DNA of 64,000 nt, from positions 9,401,001-9,465,000 of the forward strand of contig CM029115.1 of NCBI GenBank assembly GCA_016859345.1. Direction: 5' to 3'. Shown piece by piece: positions 35,811 through 49,908 of the stretch. The notes beneath the pieces were generated by a model, which searched no databases, had not been told where the DNA came from, and saw nothing but the letters and a program-made list of their open reading frames with translations. Positions within the stretch are counted from its first letter, which is position 1. Every line of letters begins with the position of its first letter. The stretch comes from Istiophorus platypterus (taxonomy: Eukaryota > Chordata > Actinopteri > Istiophoriformes > Istiophoridae). Made by a program: the position numbers and the translations under genes.

Positions 35811-37240
35811 CCAACAGTACACAAACTCACACTCACACACACGTACACAATACCCAGTTAGAGGTGATGGGTGAAACTTTTTTCGCATTATGATATTAGC
35901 ATGCAACTGTTTAAGGCTGTGACGACTCAACATGTGCAGGTTGGCTGGTAACCAAAACTTTTTTTTTTTTTTAATACTAGACAAGCACTCCTGAGAGGTA
36001 GAAGTTGTAATATGATCATTAAATCCTCTGTGCTGTAAAACAGATTAGAGCCTGAGGGGAATATGGTGGAGTTGTAAGAGGCTCAGTCCAAACATACCGG
36101 ACCCAGCCAACAGACACTGTGTGAACTGGCCCTGAGGAGTACTCCTTAGGAAAGGCTGATGTTTAGCTTGCAAAGGGTTAACATCTGTTGGGCTTGCAGA
36201 CTCCCTGCGTGTGACGCACTGTCTCGATTAGGGAAAGTCTAACAGGAAAGGCAGTCTAAAAAAGGTCCCTGTGCAGTGAGGGCCCAAGGTACGTTTTCTT
36301 TGGCCCTCTCCTCACATTTTTTACACTTGTTTTTCCAATTTGCTTAACTACAGTTCAATGGTTTTCGGTTTTGCAGATTGCTTCATGGTTCTTCTTTTAA
36401 TTCCAGAGGTAAAAGCTTTGTTATTTTTCCTATTATTGGGTAATTTTTTTTTAATCTGCAGTTTTGGCAAGAGTCCCACTGGCCATATCCAAGCTCTATC
36501 ACTCTTATGTCCTTGTTGCCCATAAGTTCAGCCCTGCTGTTGGTGCACAATCCCTCTAAGCTGCTCAGAGATTTCTGGTGATAAAATGACATCGCACCTG
36601 ACCCAAAGGCCCCATGTGTTTGTGTGTGTATGTGTGTGTGTGTTTGTATGTGTGAGTGGATGTGAATGAAATCAGTTGGAAGGGTGGACACAGCAGTGAC
36701 AAGACTTCATATGTTAATATGCTGCACATGTGGCTCTGGCATTGGAAGGCTACGGTGGTCAGAATGACCCCCTACCCATTTCCACCCCATCCCATTCATC
36801 CCATCTGAATGTGGCTCTCCATTCACGCTGCTTTCACAGAGGAGGGAGGGAAGGAGAGGGGAGTGAAGGGAGGAGGGGGCAAAGGAGGAGGAGGAGGAGG
36901 AGGAGGATGAGGATGAGGAGGAGGGACGTGGTCTCAGAGGTAGAGAGTTGGTCTTTCATTTCTCCCTGGCTCAGAGAGAAGGAAAAACAATTGTAGTGCA
37001 AATGGATGCCTCTCCCTTATTCCTTGATGACCCGGCTCCTCCCTCCCTCCTTCCCCTCCCTCCATCCCTCCTTTCTTTAATCTCTGTATGTTTAGAAAAA
37101 CACGGACAGTGGAAAAGATGAATATTTGCTAATCATCTAAATTTTAGATGAAGAAAAAAAATTGGAGGGTATATCTTGTTGGTGTGTGCTTATGCTGTTT
37201 GTGTATTTTTTATGTGTTTGAGAGTATTTCCATGTGTATT

Positions 37241-37242
37241 TC

Positions 37243-37273
<31 letters not shown>

Positions 37274-37312
37274 ATGTTTGTGTGTGTGTGTGTGTGTGTG
37301 TTTGTGTGTGTG
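37241..37312. repeat. (GT)n microsatellite
   Basis: About 70 bp of GT with TTT interruptions. Confidence 0.93.
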
Positions 37313-40300
37313 GATGCTTGTCTGTGTGCTAGCTAGCCTGTCAAAGAGAAAGGCCCCTAGTGTCCTCTGTAATTTTCATAGGTCAGAACTGACAATGGCG
37401 ACTTTGATAGAGAAGCTGTGGAGATGTAAATCAGCCAATGGAGGGAGACAAAACAACTGTCCTCCCACTGGCCCCCTACCCAACCAAAAAGGGGGAATTT
37501 ATATTTAAAAGAGTGAGTGAGTGAGCAAGAGAAGAGAGAGAAAGAGCAAGAAAGACATCCCTTCTAATGATGAGATGGTGGAAGAAGTGAAGGAGGTGGG
37601 GGAGAAGCAAAGGTTGCGGTGCTAAATGATCTATTTTAGTCAGTCTACCTCATTCCTGGGAAAGTTTGGAGCATCTTCTCTATTGCCTGGCACCTGGAGT
37701 GGGTCACTGTGCAGCTGGACAATAGCACTGAGGTTGGTGGGTCGTCGGAGCACGGTCCCGCTCGGCTCTAGACGTGGACACGCTCCAGGCCTCCTCTAAT
37801 CCCATCACTCCAGCAGCCCCGGGGCTGAAAAGACCCTCTGGAGAGGGCGGGAAAGCCTCCAGCAGCAGCAGCAGTCACATTTAGAATATGCCTCTGTAGG
37901 ATATGCAAAGAAGCCTATATGAGAACTTCTATAAAAGGGTGAATGATTGAGTGGAAGTGTGTGTGAAAGACAAAGACATCAGGGGCTTTAAGTTTGTTGA
38001 GTGCTGTATTTAACTGGTTCATGAAAGGAGCAGCAAGAAGATAGAGCTGTGAACAGAGCAACAAACTATATACAAATTATAGATGAAACAAACATGCTTA
38101 TATCTTGATAATTGTAGACTCAAGTCATACAGATACCGCAAATAATGGATGTATGCCCATGTGCCCCAAAGGCATGAGCACATGGAATCAGGAAGATGAC
38201 AAATTGCTTATACATGTATGACTCTAGTTATAGACATGAATAGGCTTGAGGGAGGCCCAAAAAAGTAGTGAGTAGTAGGTTGATAGGGCATCCTTATGTA
38301 TATGTCTTCATACCATATAGGTTGCTCACAAAAGGAGTGTGAAGATGGGGAGGGGAAGATGTCACTTGCAAACCCGCCCCCACTAATGGTTGTGGTCATT
38401 GAGAATGGTATGTATGGAGGGTTTTTTGGAGTGAGAGCTGCAGGGCTGTGTGGAAGCTTCCGAGTGTGAATGGGTGAGGCAGTCAGGCAGACAGACAGTG
38501 GTCAGAGATAACCAGATGAAAGCCCTGGGGATTGCTGCTGGGAGTGAGATTGATCCATCAAAGTCCACAGACAGCCTGTGTGACATTTGATGCCAAACTC
38601 ATAAAAACAGCACATTGATGGTTAAAGAGTTTGTACAGCGCAGTGTGGAAAGCAACACTGAAAATAAATAGTCATTTAGACAGCAGTTTTTCTTTATTTA
38701 TGCACTAACAATCATTTGAAATAAACTGGCTTTACCCCAGTGGTGATAATATCAGAATTAAGAAAATATCTCGATCTTTTAAGGGCCAAAAGAGTCAATA
38801 CTTAATTATGGATTAAATGATTTGTTAATCAAACAGTTTTTAAGTGAAAGTTCGGAGGAGGAAGCTTCTGTCAGGGAAATCCCTTTAAATTGACTTTTGG
38901 TGACTTTTATGGTTTCTACCCATGCTGAATATTTACATGGTTCATTATACATGGAGCATGTTTGATGACTCTGGGGACCATGAAAGACACTCAAAACACA
39001 AGTTGAAACTGAAAAAAAAGAAAAAGAAAAACAAAACACCACATGGATGGCTGATTCTTGCCTCATGGCATGTACGGCAGTGATCTACTACCACCTATAC
39101 TGGTGGAATTAAAAGATATAAAGTTGTCAGTAATTTTTCTTCTTCCATGCCTGTATTTACTGGAAACTTGTCTGCTTACTGTTTGCATGCGGGCATACAG
39201 GCTGAAAACCACCGGTGGAAATTGCTGTTAGATAATGAACTCAGTTCACCTCCGGTAGGTGCCAAACAGCCTGAGGGTTCAGAACAGTCAAGTAACAACA
39301 ACTCCCGGGTATACAGTGCAGTTGACAAGTACAGACCATATTGGAAAAGGGCAACACACCTCATCAAAATGTATATCATGATTGTGCAAAATGATGATTC
39401 ATATCATGGAACCACTCTGTGAATGATATCAATCTATATAAGGCTGTCATAGGGATTTCGTTTTCTACTATTGATTCGATCTTCATGAGCAAAAAACTTT
39501 ATGGGTTGCAGTAAAATGTTGATTTCAGCCATTGGGTATTATGACTGACCATTTTGGTCATTTAATGGTCCACATATTCTACTCCATTGGATCCTGTGAG
39601 GGCGCCTGTAGTTACTCACTCCTGGCTTGAGTCTGTTGTGCAGTGTAGTTTTACTAGGGATGTGAGCCTGGCAATAAAGAGCAGTGTGAGAGAGTTTGCT
39701 CAGAGCTCCTGTGCTGTGGGAGCGACACATCAAGACACAGAGACTGCTCTGTTCCAGATATCTGAAGAAGAGGAGCAGGAAAACGATGGCATTGAGGAGT
39801 CATGAAAAAGTGTCTTTGTGTCAGAGGGTTGAAAAACAGCCCATTTAGAGTGGTCTGCCTATTAGCTGAACAAAGACAAGGGTCTGTCTCTGAAATCTGC
39901 TGCAAAGACTATTTAGTGTGTATACTGTATCAAGGGACAGCAAACAGGATCTTCTTTTTGCTCCCGGCTCTGGCCGTCCCCCATCTTCTTAGAAAGGGCT
40001 CATCCTTTCTCTGCATTCTTCCTCTGGGCTCAAGATCCTCTCTGGCCCCTTTCTCTCCTCCCCATTCACCAGTCTCTTCTAAGCCTTTCTGAAAACACCA
40101 ACTTTCCTTGAGCAAAAACTGCAGGATAGTTGTGTCTATAAGTTGCACAAGCGGTGAGCCAAACACAGTTAACTTAACTGCACTGTGTGATCTCTGTTGT
40201 CTGACTAAACTCTTTTGACAGGGCCAGTGGTTGTTATGTCCCCCACTGACCTCCTCTCTCCATTTTACTCTCTATCTCTTTTTTCCTCTCTCTTCCATCC

Positions 40301-41078
40301 AGCTTTAAGTCAGTTTAACACAGCTCATGATTCTCCTATCTCCTCACTCCAGCTTGTAGCCATATATGACACTGCTTTGTCATTTTTTTGACGTAGACAT
40401 GTTGTCTTTGAGGCCCTCAGTCGACGTGATTGTGTGGGACACAGCTGTGGCTCCATGCCTGCTTATTCACCACAGGGCAGTTTGGTCATGTCGCACGTTG
40501 TTTATTTGTGCCTATGTGCGAGGCAAACCAATGTAACTATTCTATCGGGCGTGATAGTTATTTTGTAGGCATGTTGGGTGTGTCAAAACTCATTATATCA
40601 CACACTCTTGTGCATAAGGTTGTAAAAATGGATGACTCTTACTTTTGAGGTAAGTATTTAACAAGGTATAATGGAATTCATAGACATACTAACTAAAGTC
40701 ACCTGACTCATGGGAGTGCCTTTCAATTCATTGTTTACTGGCTAAAAGCCACAGCTCTGGATGTGGAACATTGTGTACGAGACATACTGATACATAACCA
40801 TTTGAAACCACATCCACATCCACACACTGACACCCTTGTACATATCTCCTCTTATCTAAACATACAAAATAGAAATGATAGATGATGCAAACATACATTC
40901 CTATACAGCTGTGTTAAGTTGCAACTTGCTGATTTACCCCAGGCTGATAACAGGGGAAGCTTCCTGGGGTGGAAGGGAATGTGACCTCACCTGTACTGGC
41001 TGCCCCTGACTCATGGACACCTGTGTTGCCAATAAACTTCCACCACTCATGCATCTTGATCTCACTCTGTTTATCAAA

Positions 41079-41091
41079 TGACCTCTGACCT
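41079..41091. promoter_or_regulatory. Perfect DR1 nuclear-receptor site
   Basis: TGACCTCTGACCT is the reverse complement of AGGTCA-G-AGGTCA. GGTAATTAGG lies 5 bp downstream. This is the second perfect-hexamer DR1 in the flank. Confidence 0.45.
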
Positions 41092-42924
41092 CGTGGTAAT
41101 TAGGTGCAAGTCATTCTCTCCCCTTAGGAGATGTGTATGCTGAATATGAGGCTAAAGCCAGGAGACAGTTAGCTAAGAATAATGACGGGAAATGGGAAAA
41201 TAGCTAGGCTGGTACATTCTCATTCCCATACGTTTAATCTGTAAAGAAAATGTAAGTTAAAAATGGCGAGACACAATTTTACAGAGGCTCTACTGGCAAG
41301 TAACCAGCATAGACTCCAGAAAGTTACGGATCAGCAGATCAGATGGAGCCCCTTCCTGAAGAAATAAATGAAAGCGGTACATGTACTGTGCTGACCAGCT
41401 GACCATAGCTGTGGTATTCCATCACTAGCAGTGCAACTCATAAATATTTGAGCTTTCTTTATAATTTCCCCATAATGCCTTAAAGGGAGCCTGCAGTCAG
41501 GAAATAATCGTCATTAGCTGGCACATGGTATAGGCAATCAATAGCTGTACCTCTGATTGACATGCCAATGTTTTTAAAGTCTCTTGAAACACTTTCTCAG
41601 CATCACCAATTTACCAGGAATTATGAATGCACCCCTTCACTCTCGCCCTCTCTCTTCTGGATTCTGTCTTCATATATAATAATTGCCTCAAGACCATGTT
41701 TTCAAAAGGTTGTGTTATGCTCAGCCGTAGCTCTAAACCATACAGTACAATGTGTATCTTTTCACAGTCTAATTTTAAATCCCTGGCAAGTGTTTGGAGT
41801 GGGAGGAACTGGGTAGTCTACTCCCAATCTAAGCACTGAGCCTCTTGGCACAGGCTCCATCTGCTTGAATGTGAGTAGGACAATATGGATCAGTCCAAGG
41901 AATGTTGTACCGTTGCCATGATCGTATTCTAAGGTTTTAGGTCTAGACATAGTATCTTAACAGAAAAGAAATATATAGAGTATATCTGCTTTAAGGGACT
42001 TACGTTGTGTTTAGTGTCAATTGACAGGAAATGCGAGGAAAAGAAAAAAGACAGTGAAATACAAGATAACTTAAGTACAGAACAATCAGCAGGGTTTCCA
42101 GGAGTGAGTTATTCCACAGAAACAGTTCATGGACATGCATTTCTTAGTTCCCTGTTGTATAATGCACTGTCAGGGGATGTCACAACCTGTGCAGAATAAT
42201 CCATATGGCCTTTCCCTGGTGCCTCTCCTTTGCTCCTCTCCCTCTTATTCACCTCCACCTCTCTTCCCCTCTTCTGTTTGTTTCTATCCTCTCCACCCTG
42301 TGTTGTTTGAGGACAGGGCTGCGAATAATGGGAAAAGGTAGCAGGAAGAACATAGAGCAAGAGAATGAGAGAAGGTGAAAGCAAGAGTTTCCTCCTATGG
42401 TGACCATATAGAACATGATGTGCACTTACGTGCTTTGTACATTGCGGAGCTGCCCTTTATGCTCATAGATTTTCAGATGATGTTGGGAAAGAATCAATGG
42501 GACACAGCCAATACCAGGAATGAAAGTCCATTGGAGGAAAGCTGCAGTTAGATAGTATTGGGAAATAGATTTTCCTCAGTCTGCCCCCCTACTCCTACAC
42601 CACGGGCCCCACAAGCATTCTCTTCAATACTCACTGCAATTACTTCACAGTCAACGGAGAGAGATGGAGCCTTGGCAGAGTAAATGTGTGTCTATGTCTG
42701 TGTCTTTGTGTGTGTGTGTGTGTATGTGTGCGTGCATGGAGGAGACCCAGGACAAGGGGTGATTTAATGTTGGTGGTTGTGTCAGTGTACACTTCCAGGT
42801 GTTCACCCTGGGAAAGGTGTGGACCACTCATTCTACATTTACATGTACAACAACACGACAACACAAGAAATCTCCCACAAACCTGTGTTGTCAAATTCCA
42901 TGCTTGTACAGGCATGTGGATACT

Positions 42925-42925
<1 letters not shown>

Positions 42926-43005
<80 letters not shown>
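42926..43005. repeat. Long pure (AC)n microsatellite
   Basis: About 40 uninterrupted AC units. A (GT)-rich array about 200 bp upstream (42701-42732) is in inverted orientation to it. Confidence 0.97.
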
Positions 43006-43008
<3 letters not shown>

Positions 43009-43029
43009 GCTTGTGTTTTATCCCCTCAG

Positions 43030-43440
43030 GAATCTGGAGGAAGGTGTCAAGTCTGTCTCTGGTCTATCTCTGGCTCTGCACACAAGCTTCCCTATCCTCC
43101 CTCACTGTCTCTCTCTTGCTCATTCCCGCCATCTCTCCTCCTCCTCTTCCTCCTCCAGGCTTCACTATTATCTCCTTCCTTCCTCATCCTCCCTGCCTTC
43201 CTCTCTCTCTTCCCCCTCTGCTCCTCTTGGCCTCCCTAGCTCCTCTTTCCTACTTATTACTCTCACTCTCTCATTCCCAGCCTCTCCTCTCTCCTCCCCC
43301 AGATCTCTCTATCCTCCCTCATCTTCTTGTTACTGCCTCTTCCATTCCCCCTTCTCTCTTTTTTCCTCTTGTCCTCCTTCAGGTCTCTCTATCTTCCCTC
43401 TCTGCCTCTAATCCTCCCGCTCGCTTCACTCTGCAACAAT
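43030..43440. repeat. Pyrimidine-rich (C/T) low-complexity tract
   Basis: About 400 bp in which the + strand is overwhelmingly C and T (TCCTCC, CTCTCT, TTCCTC). It produces three overlapping Ser/Leu/Pro-rich frames that are not genes. Confidence 0.85.
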
Positions 43441-46400
43441 AAATTACGCACAAACTCAATGTACATCTCTTTGTTCTCCCTGCCAGATAATTCAATTCAT
43501 TTTAGCCAGCCACTGCATTCTGAATGATGAATGCATTGACTATGCAATTAAACAGGGCTATACATTAAAGCACTCCCAGTGAGCTCCCATACATGCACTG
43601 CACATATACTCTTGTAGAGCCATATTCAAATTCAGCCATGTATCTGCAAAGAAGCACACACAGAAAAGAAATTCACACATTTTTACATGTTGTATCGCCA
43701 TTATATCATAACATAGCCTCCTGTTTTCGCCTATCTTCACACATTCATTGATGTTCTGAGCATCAAAGTCATTGCTGGAATTAATGTAAGGGGCTGAGTA
43801 TCTCTTATTCACATAGCTGAAAGGACAAGGAAAGAAAATGCGGACCTTTTGGAACATGGCTGACAATGCAGTGGCCTCCATTCTACATTGAAGTAGAGGG
43901 AGGACCGTGAGCTTACTACAGCGTGTTATGGAGAGACCTCTTTGCGGAGGTTACCCTGCAGTCCTTGGAGCCACTGGTGGGCGGCTTATCCTCTGTCTTC
44001 CATTTTCCTCTCCACCCCTGGCTTCCTGTGGTGTGATCAATGTTTTCTGAACAAAATCCTGTCTGCATACACTCACACTTGGCTGTCAAGACATGAGGGC
44101 AGTGTCAGTCAACTGTCGAGACTGGATTAAATGGCGTAGGTAGGTACTGGTTGGCCAGATAGACTCTTGCCCAGGTGTGCGGCATGTGAATGCTTAGTAA
44201 TCAGAACTCTCTGGGGCCGAGTTGTGGAGATGTGTCAAGATAGTGATCAAGGCCAAGGGCAGAGTAAAGAAAAGATAATAGAGAAACCTGAGAGGAGAAG
44301 GTTACCAGAGGTCTACCAGAGGAATCTTCATTTCCTTCCTTAAGAGGAGAAGAAAGAGAGATTTACACTGGCACCTGTGCTGCACATTGTCCCCAGGATG
44401 AGCACCCACTTTAAATGCTGTGGGATTGTGGGAAGGCAGAAGGTGATTAATGGGGCGTGTGTAAACAAAGCCCTTGAAACAAAAGCGAGAGTGTAAAGAA
44501 TAGAGATAAGGCTCGACTCCAGTCAAGTTTGGCATCATCCCTCTTCCACTAACGACCTCTACTGTCGCCCAGTGATGGCAGGGGCAGCGAGGATAGGGGG
44601 AACTTAGAATAGAAAGAAAGAGAGTAAAAGAATCCCTGACATACACATTCATTCTTTAAATGAAAAGAGATAATTGTGAGAGGAACCGACCTGTCTTCAT
44701 TCTTTGAATAAATAAAAACGCATGACCTGCCTGAAATATGGACAATGCCATTACTGATTTAATTTGAATAGACCACTTGTTATTGTGCCCTGCTGGGGCT
44801 TGCCATGAATGCTAAAATGGTTGACATGACTTAAAAACAGTGGAGGAGAAGATAAACCCAGCCTGCTTTGTTGAAAAAAGAAGGCCGTATGCAAAGCAGG
44901 TCAGGGAGATATAGCTGCCTATGCAGCATATACAATAGACTTTTTGGATTTTTTAAACCTTTATATGAAGTTAATCCAGTGTCGCCACACTTTTTCAATC
45001 TTGCATCATTATGACTGCAATCATGAAATTAAACACTTTGAAGATGAGTTGCACTGGTCCTCACACCTTTTTTGCTCATCTTTTCTTACCCTGTCAGCCT
45101 TGGTGTGGTCAAGTGAGGGTAAACTTGTTTAGCAAGCACATTAAATCATAACAACAAGCTCAGCGAATCTTAACAGCATCTGCTGAAGCCTATTCATTTA
45201 CACTCTTCAATATAATGGTCTCATACAGGTCTTAAGCTAATATATTTGACAAAAGTGGACCAATTAAACAGATTGATTTCTCACAATGATGTAAGCATGC
45301 TTTAATCAAGACAGGCTTGTTCTCTGCGGATTTATGAAATACAGCCTGTCAACCTGTGATACATCCCTGTGTTTACATAATGATATAATGGAGGAGAAGA
45401 CATCGAAGTCCTCCCCTCCAAATACTTTAGATAAGGGGAGTTAGCCTCCCCCTGCTCCATCCAAAACCCCTATCTGTGGGCAGGCTGTCTCATTCCACAG
45501 AACACCCCACACCACATATAAAGGGAGTTAAATCATTGGAAACACATCACATTATGCCTAATCCCCAGGATGCTCTCCTCGATGGACCTAACGTGTCGGA
45601 CTGAGGGGAGGGAATTCTGGGTCAGACGGAGAGACTGAAATAAAGAGGCTGAATGAGTCAGGGGTTGTAGCTTTCTTATTGACTGAACACACAGTCAGGT
45701 ATAGTTGCTTGGCTCTTGCCATCTCCCATCCCTCTAGTGTTGTCAGAAACTATGCCAGGTTCAGCAGTGGGTCAAGGAGAGAGGCAAGCAGCCATCTTAT
45801 TACCCACAACCATAAAACACCTTACTACTGGAAAGTGGACTGACTGTATGTGTGCACCCATGCATCTCTGGGGACAGTGCTGATCAACACCTTATGTTCA
45901 CCTTCAGGACATTTGGGATTTATTCCAGATACATGTCATGAGGCTGAACTGATCAGGATTATGGCATATGCAAAAAATGTCTCTCTGCTGTATAAATGCA
46001 AATACAGAAATACAATCCGGTTGTCAACTCTGAGCAAAAAGGAGCTCTATTTCATGTCATTGCATATTCTTTATTTCTGTTATATGCCTTTTCCCTTCAT
46101 GTCTCAGTGTGTTTACATTTCGCTGTATGTTGTCAGCATGTCTGTATATTTCAGTGAGCTCCATCTGAGTGAATACACCAGCCATCCGCTCATCCCACTG
46201 ACCATACAGTGCTTCCCTGTCTCCTAGCAACTCGCGTAGTGCCTGCGGCCGGCTGTTACCTTTCCGTCAGGGCCCGTGATTTCTCCCGGTTGGAGTGAGG
46301 TGACTATCATCTGTGATGTGTATTGGAGAGCCCTCCTCCTCCTCATCCTCGTTCACCCTCCCTCCCATCCTTTTTCGCTGGTGCTGTTGGGGTGTAACAT

Positions 46401-46945
46401 GCAGGAGCGGCCCTGCTGTCGAAAAGCATTGGTTCAGATTCCTGTTCACTCTACCCCCCAACGGCAATGGCTCTTTGAAAGAAGAAAGACTTGAAAGAGT
46501 GGAATCGCTGTGACTGATCACTGGATGTGCTGTAACAAGAGGAAATTCTGAGGATCCTGTTGGAAGAGAGGAAAAGACAGAAAAGAGACAGTGAGAAAAG
46601 AAAGAATGAGAAGAAAGGGTAACAGAATGAAGTGAAATTTTCTGACAGGAAGACAGGGTAGTGCAGGGTAATAAAAGAGGTGGAATGGTAGGCACCCACT
46701 TTTCTGTATTTTGTTAATGGTTCCAAAGAAATATGCATGGAACCGGAGTCGTCTGAACCGGCACATGCATTTTAACACATGCTATTGAGAGCCTTACGCA
46801 CGAACGAAGTGCTCCGTGGCAATGGACATTTTCAACACTTCATTCACACCAAAGAGCCACTTCAATAATTCATCACTCAGTCTCTGCACAGTGCCTCTCC
46901 GCAGCAGGCTAATAGTTTTCAACACCCTTTAAACTCTACTTTCAC

Positions 46946-47003
46946 ACAAACACACACACACACACACACAAACACACTCTCATACACATACATACACACA
47001 GGT

Positions 47004-47046
<43 letters not shown>
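46946..47046. repeat. (CA)n microsatellite pair
   Basis: Two CA arrays (about 24 and 44 bp) separated by 30 bp of degenerate ACATA sequence, probably one decayed array. Confidence 0.93.
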
Positions 47047-47051
<5 letters not shown>

Positions 47052-49825
47052 ATACATATACGTGGTCACGGAAAACTCATTTGCTTAGACAAAAATACAA
47101 AAAAACATAAAAGATTAGGTTTATTTCATAAAGGGAAGCTATTTTTATACTTTCCACACTACAGTGAACATGTCAAAACTGCTTTGATGTAATGCTATTA
47201 CCACAAACGCGATGCACATTTTGTATGCTTGAATTGCAGGGATTGCAGCCCATTCTGACCCCATAATGACCCTTGATATGGCTACTCAGCAGCATAGTGC
47301 TTACAGTCTGAAAGGGAGGCCTTAGAGGGATTTCTGGCCTGGCAGTATTCACCACAGTTTGGGAAAGTGAGGTCATTGGTGTTTTTTTCGTGAACGTGTA
47401 TGTATGTGTGTGCATATTTGTTTTTGGTGGTGTTTGGGCTTATATGTATGAGTGGGATTTTTCATTGTGCCATGGGGATATGGGTTCGGAAAGGCTAATT
47501 TGGGTTTAAGGGCACTGGGCCCTTGCCAGGCGCACCAAACAATCTCATATGCCATTCGTTATAGGACAGCCACAGCCTACGTGCACACATGCGCAAACAT
47601 GCAACCCCTCCATTCTCTTCCCCGAGCTCAGTCATTCATTCATACTGTACGTTGAAACCTGTCACAGCTTGTGTGTCTCATATCATGCTCATAACCAAAA
47701 TGCTCATTTACTGTACTACTCAAAAAGCCCTGTGATCTGTTTTTACTCTGTAAAATGTCATTTAATAATAAAGTTACTTCGTATAAGTATATGGGCATTT
47801 TCTTTCCGGGAAGCTTATTGGTTGTATAGGTGACTGTTATTGGGAGTTCTCACATATCCTTTTATTTCCCAGCATTGCAGTTGTTTTACACATTTAAACT
47901 GACCCAAAATGGTCTTTTTTCTGGAGGTAAAGGGAATTTATGTGCCTTGTTTTCTCTGTTTTAACTGATCAGAAGGCCATTTTTAACTCTCACTGCCCCT
48001 CAGTCTTTGTTGTTGAAACAGTTGCTCCTGATTAAGGTTCAGTCAGAAGCCTTGAAAAAGATGGGGGTATGGTGGAGGGGCCACAGAGGCATCAATGACA
48101 CAAATAGCTTTTCATTCTTCTCCCCCTCTTTTCTCTTTCTTTCTCTCTTACTTAGACTCTGCCGTTTCCACCCCTCTCCATCTGCAGTCTGACCTCTGCT
48201 ATTCTTCACTATGATTCCTGTGTGTTCAAAGGCGGCAGGATGTCAGTAATTGGAAGGGATGTGATGGAGCGGGGGGCCCCTCCTTGGGGCTGGGAGGCCC
48301 CCAGCGCTAGAGAGGTCAGGGAGAGCCTGTCTCACACTGACATGTAGGCTTGGACGGCAGCATGCAGCCACAACAGGCCTGAGGCAGCACGATGAGCAGC
48401 AGCTCTGTCAGGAGAGGAGCAGGCGAGCAGGGGAAGGAGCTGCTGCCGCTGCTGCTGCTGTTCAGAGTCAGCCTTCCACAGATTTCCCACTGGATATCTG
48501 ATTTGCTCTGTAGTCCTGAACCCAAACTGCAGCTCTATGTATCACTCAGATGACCACGTCATAGAATCTTTCGGGATACTTACTGCCTTTGAGCTAACAA
48601 CTAATGCTCTATTCTTATATACTTTTCAGCACTAATCTACCCTCTACCTGTACACCTTGTAGGCAATAGATGAAGCTCTAATCAGCTCTTATCAATTTGC
48701 CTGGTTACAGGGGAATGCTCCTGCTCATCCATGCAGACATGGCAGAGCGATTAGCACACCTCTTCACACTGGCTTAGAGCACAGAGGCGTGGAAAGGGCG
48801 ACTTAAGAGGCTATTTTAACAACATCAGCATTAAATAAAGACGTCTGGGCTGCATCAACATCAATAAGACCCCCATCACAATCAGTCTAGGTCCGCACAC
48901 ACAGTCACAGTCATACTTGTGAACTGTATACACTCAAACATGTACTGACAAGCAGGCAGGCAGATGCTTACACACAGACACACACCTTCATGAATACACG
49001 CATATATTTATGAGAAGAAAGTAGTGCAGCCGTGCATGTGTATGTCTATATGTGTGTGTGTGTGTGTCTGTCTGTGTGAAGTGACACAAATTACTTATTG
49101 CACAAACACACAGAGCCAGTCTCTGCCTTGAGCATATGTCATCTTCAGCAGCCCATTGTAGTTGAGGGCTGTCCTGGTGTAGGACGAGGCTGATTTGGGG
49201 AAACACCCAGCTGACACATTACCCCTTGCTGGCCTTGACACAGAGCCGCCACTGCTCTCCTAAAACACTACCTGGGGCTTTGCTTGTGCCATGTGGGATT
49301 ACCACTATACCACGTTAGCATCACACTACCCACCCACTGTCTTCCAAAAAACCCACTCAAACCCCACCCAAAGGTTTGGGTTTTAAACAAGGACATGGCA
49401 ATGAGAGGAGGCAAGGCTAATGCCGGCCAGTGTTACCATCATGTTAACTCTGTGTGGCTCTGTCCTTCTTGCCCCTGGGCTGTGCCACGCCTGGAAACCC
49501 CTCCCCAGGGGGACATTGGCTCCTGCTGGGCTCACCCCTCAGCCCCCACCCAATGCGTTAACCCCCTCCCAATTTCTCCATACGTCTCTAAAATTTACCC
49601 AAATCTCTGTGACTCCTTCTCTCTGTCTGTCTCCCCAAATCTTCTGCAGTCATGAATAACACGAAGAAATGACATTTTCACACACAAAAAGAAATTGTTT
49701 GTGGGACTTATTAACTTGGTATGAAACTACTGTTGTTATTGTACAGTATGTCTTTAATATATGGGTATACCTATGGGTTACGACCAAGTCACCAAAAGAT
49801 ACCCCCCGCCATTTATGATTTTACA

Positions 49826-49829
<4 letters not shown>

Positions 49830-49878
<49 letters not shown>

Positions 49879-49908
49879 ACACACACACAGACACACACAC
49901 ACACACAC
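49830..49908. repeat. (CA)n microsatellite
   Basis: Pure CA to 49873, then CA with GA interruptions. Confidence 0.95.

Larger units (their letters stand above)
30600..37000. other. Gene-free 3' flank, part 2
   Basis: No gene is recognised. Contents: a perfect DR1 next to an AP-1 site (31258-31280), a GT array (about 34952-34985), a C/T-rich block (35575-35665), a candidate conserved block (35690-35810), and a GA/GGA-rich purine block (36835-36925). Predicted frames such as 33100-33489 and 34670-35140 have low-complexity or featureless translations and no recognisable domain. Confidence 0.6.
37000..44000. other. Gene-free 3' flank, part 3
   Basis: No gene is recognised. Contents: a GT array (37241-37312), a GC-richer unique block with an AGC run (37620-37900), a second perfect DR1 (41079-41091), facing GT (about 42701-42732) and CA (42926-43005) arrays, and a 400-bp pyrimidine-rich tract (43030-43440). 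The stretch 43480-43560 (AT-rich, with AATTCAATTCATTTTAGCC and GCAATTAAAC) may be a conserved element. Frames up to 241 codons across 42686-43411 are products of the repeats. Confidence 0.6.

Noticed and set aside
42686..43411. 241-codon + strand frame
   Set aside because: Built from GT and AC microsatellites and a pyrimidine tract; Cys/Val, Thr/His and Ser/Leu repeats only.
46425..46450. tRNA B-box-like GGTTCAGATTCC
   Set aside because: No A box, no acceptor-stem pairing and no cloverleaf upstream.
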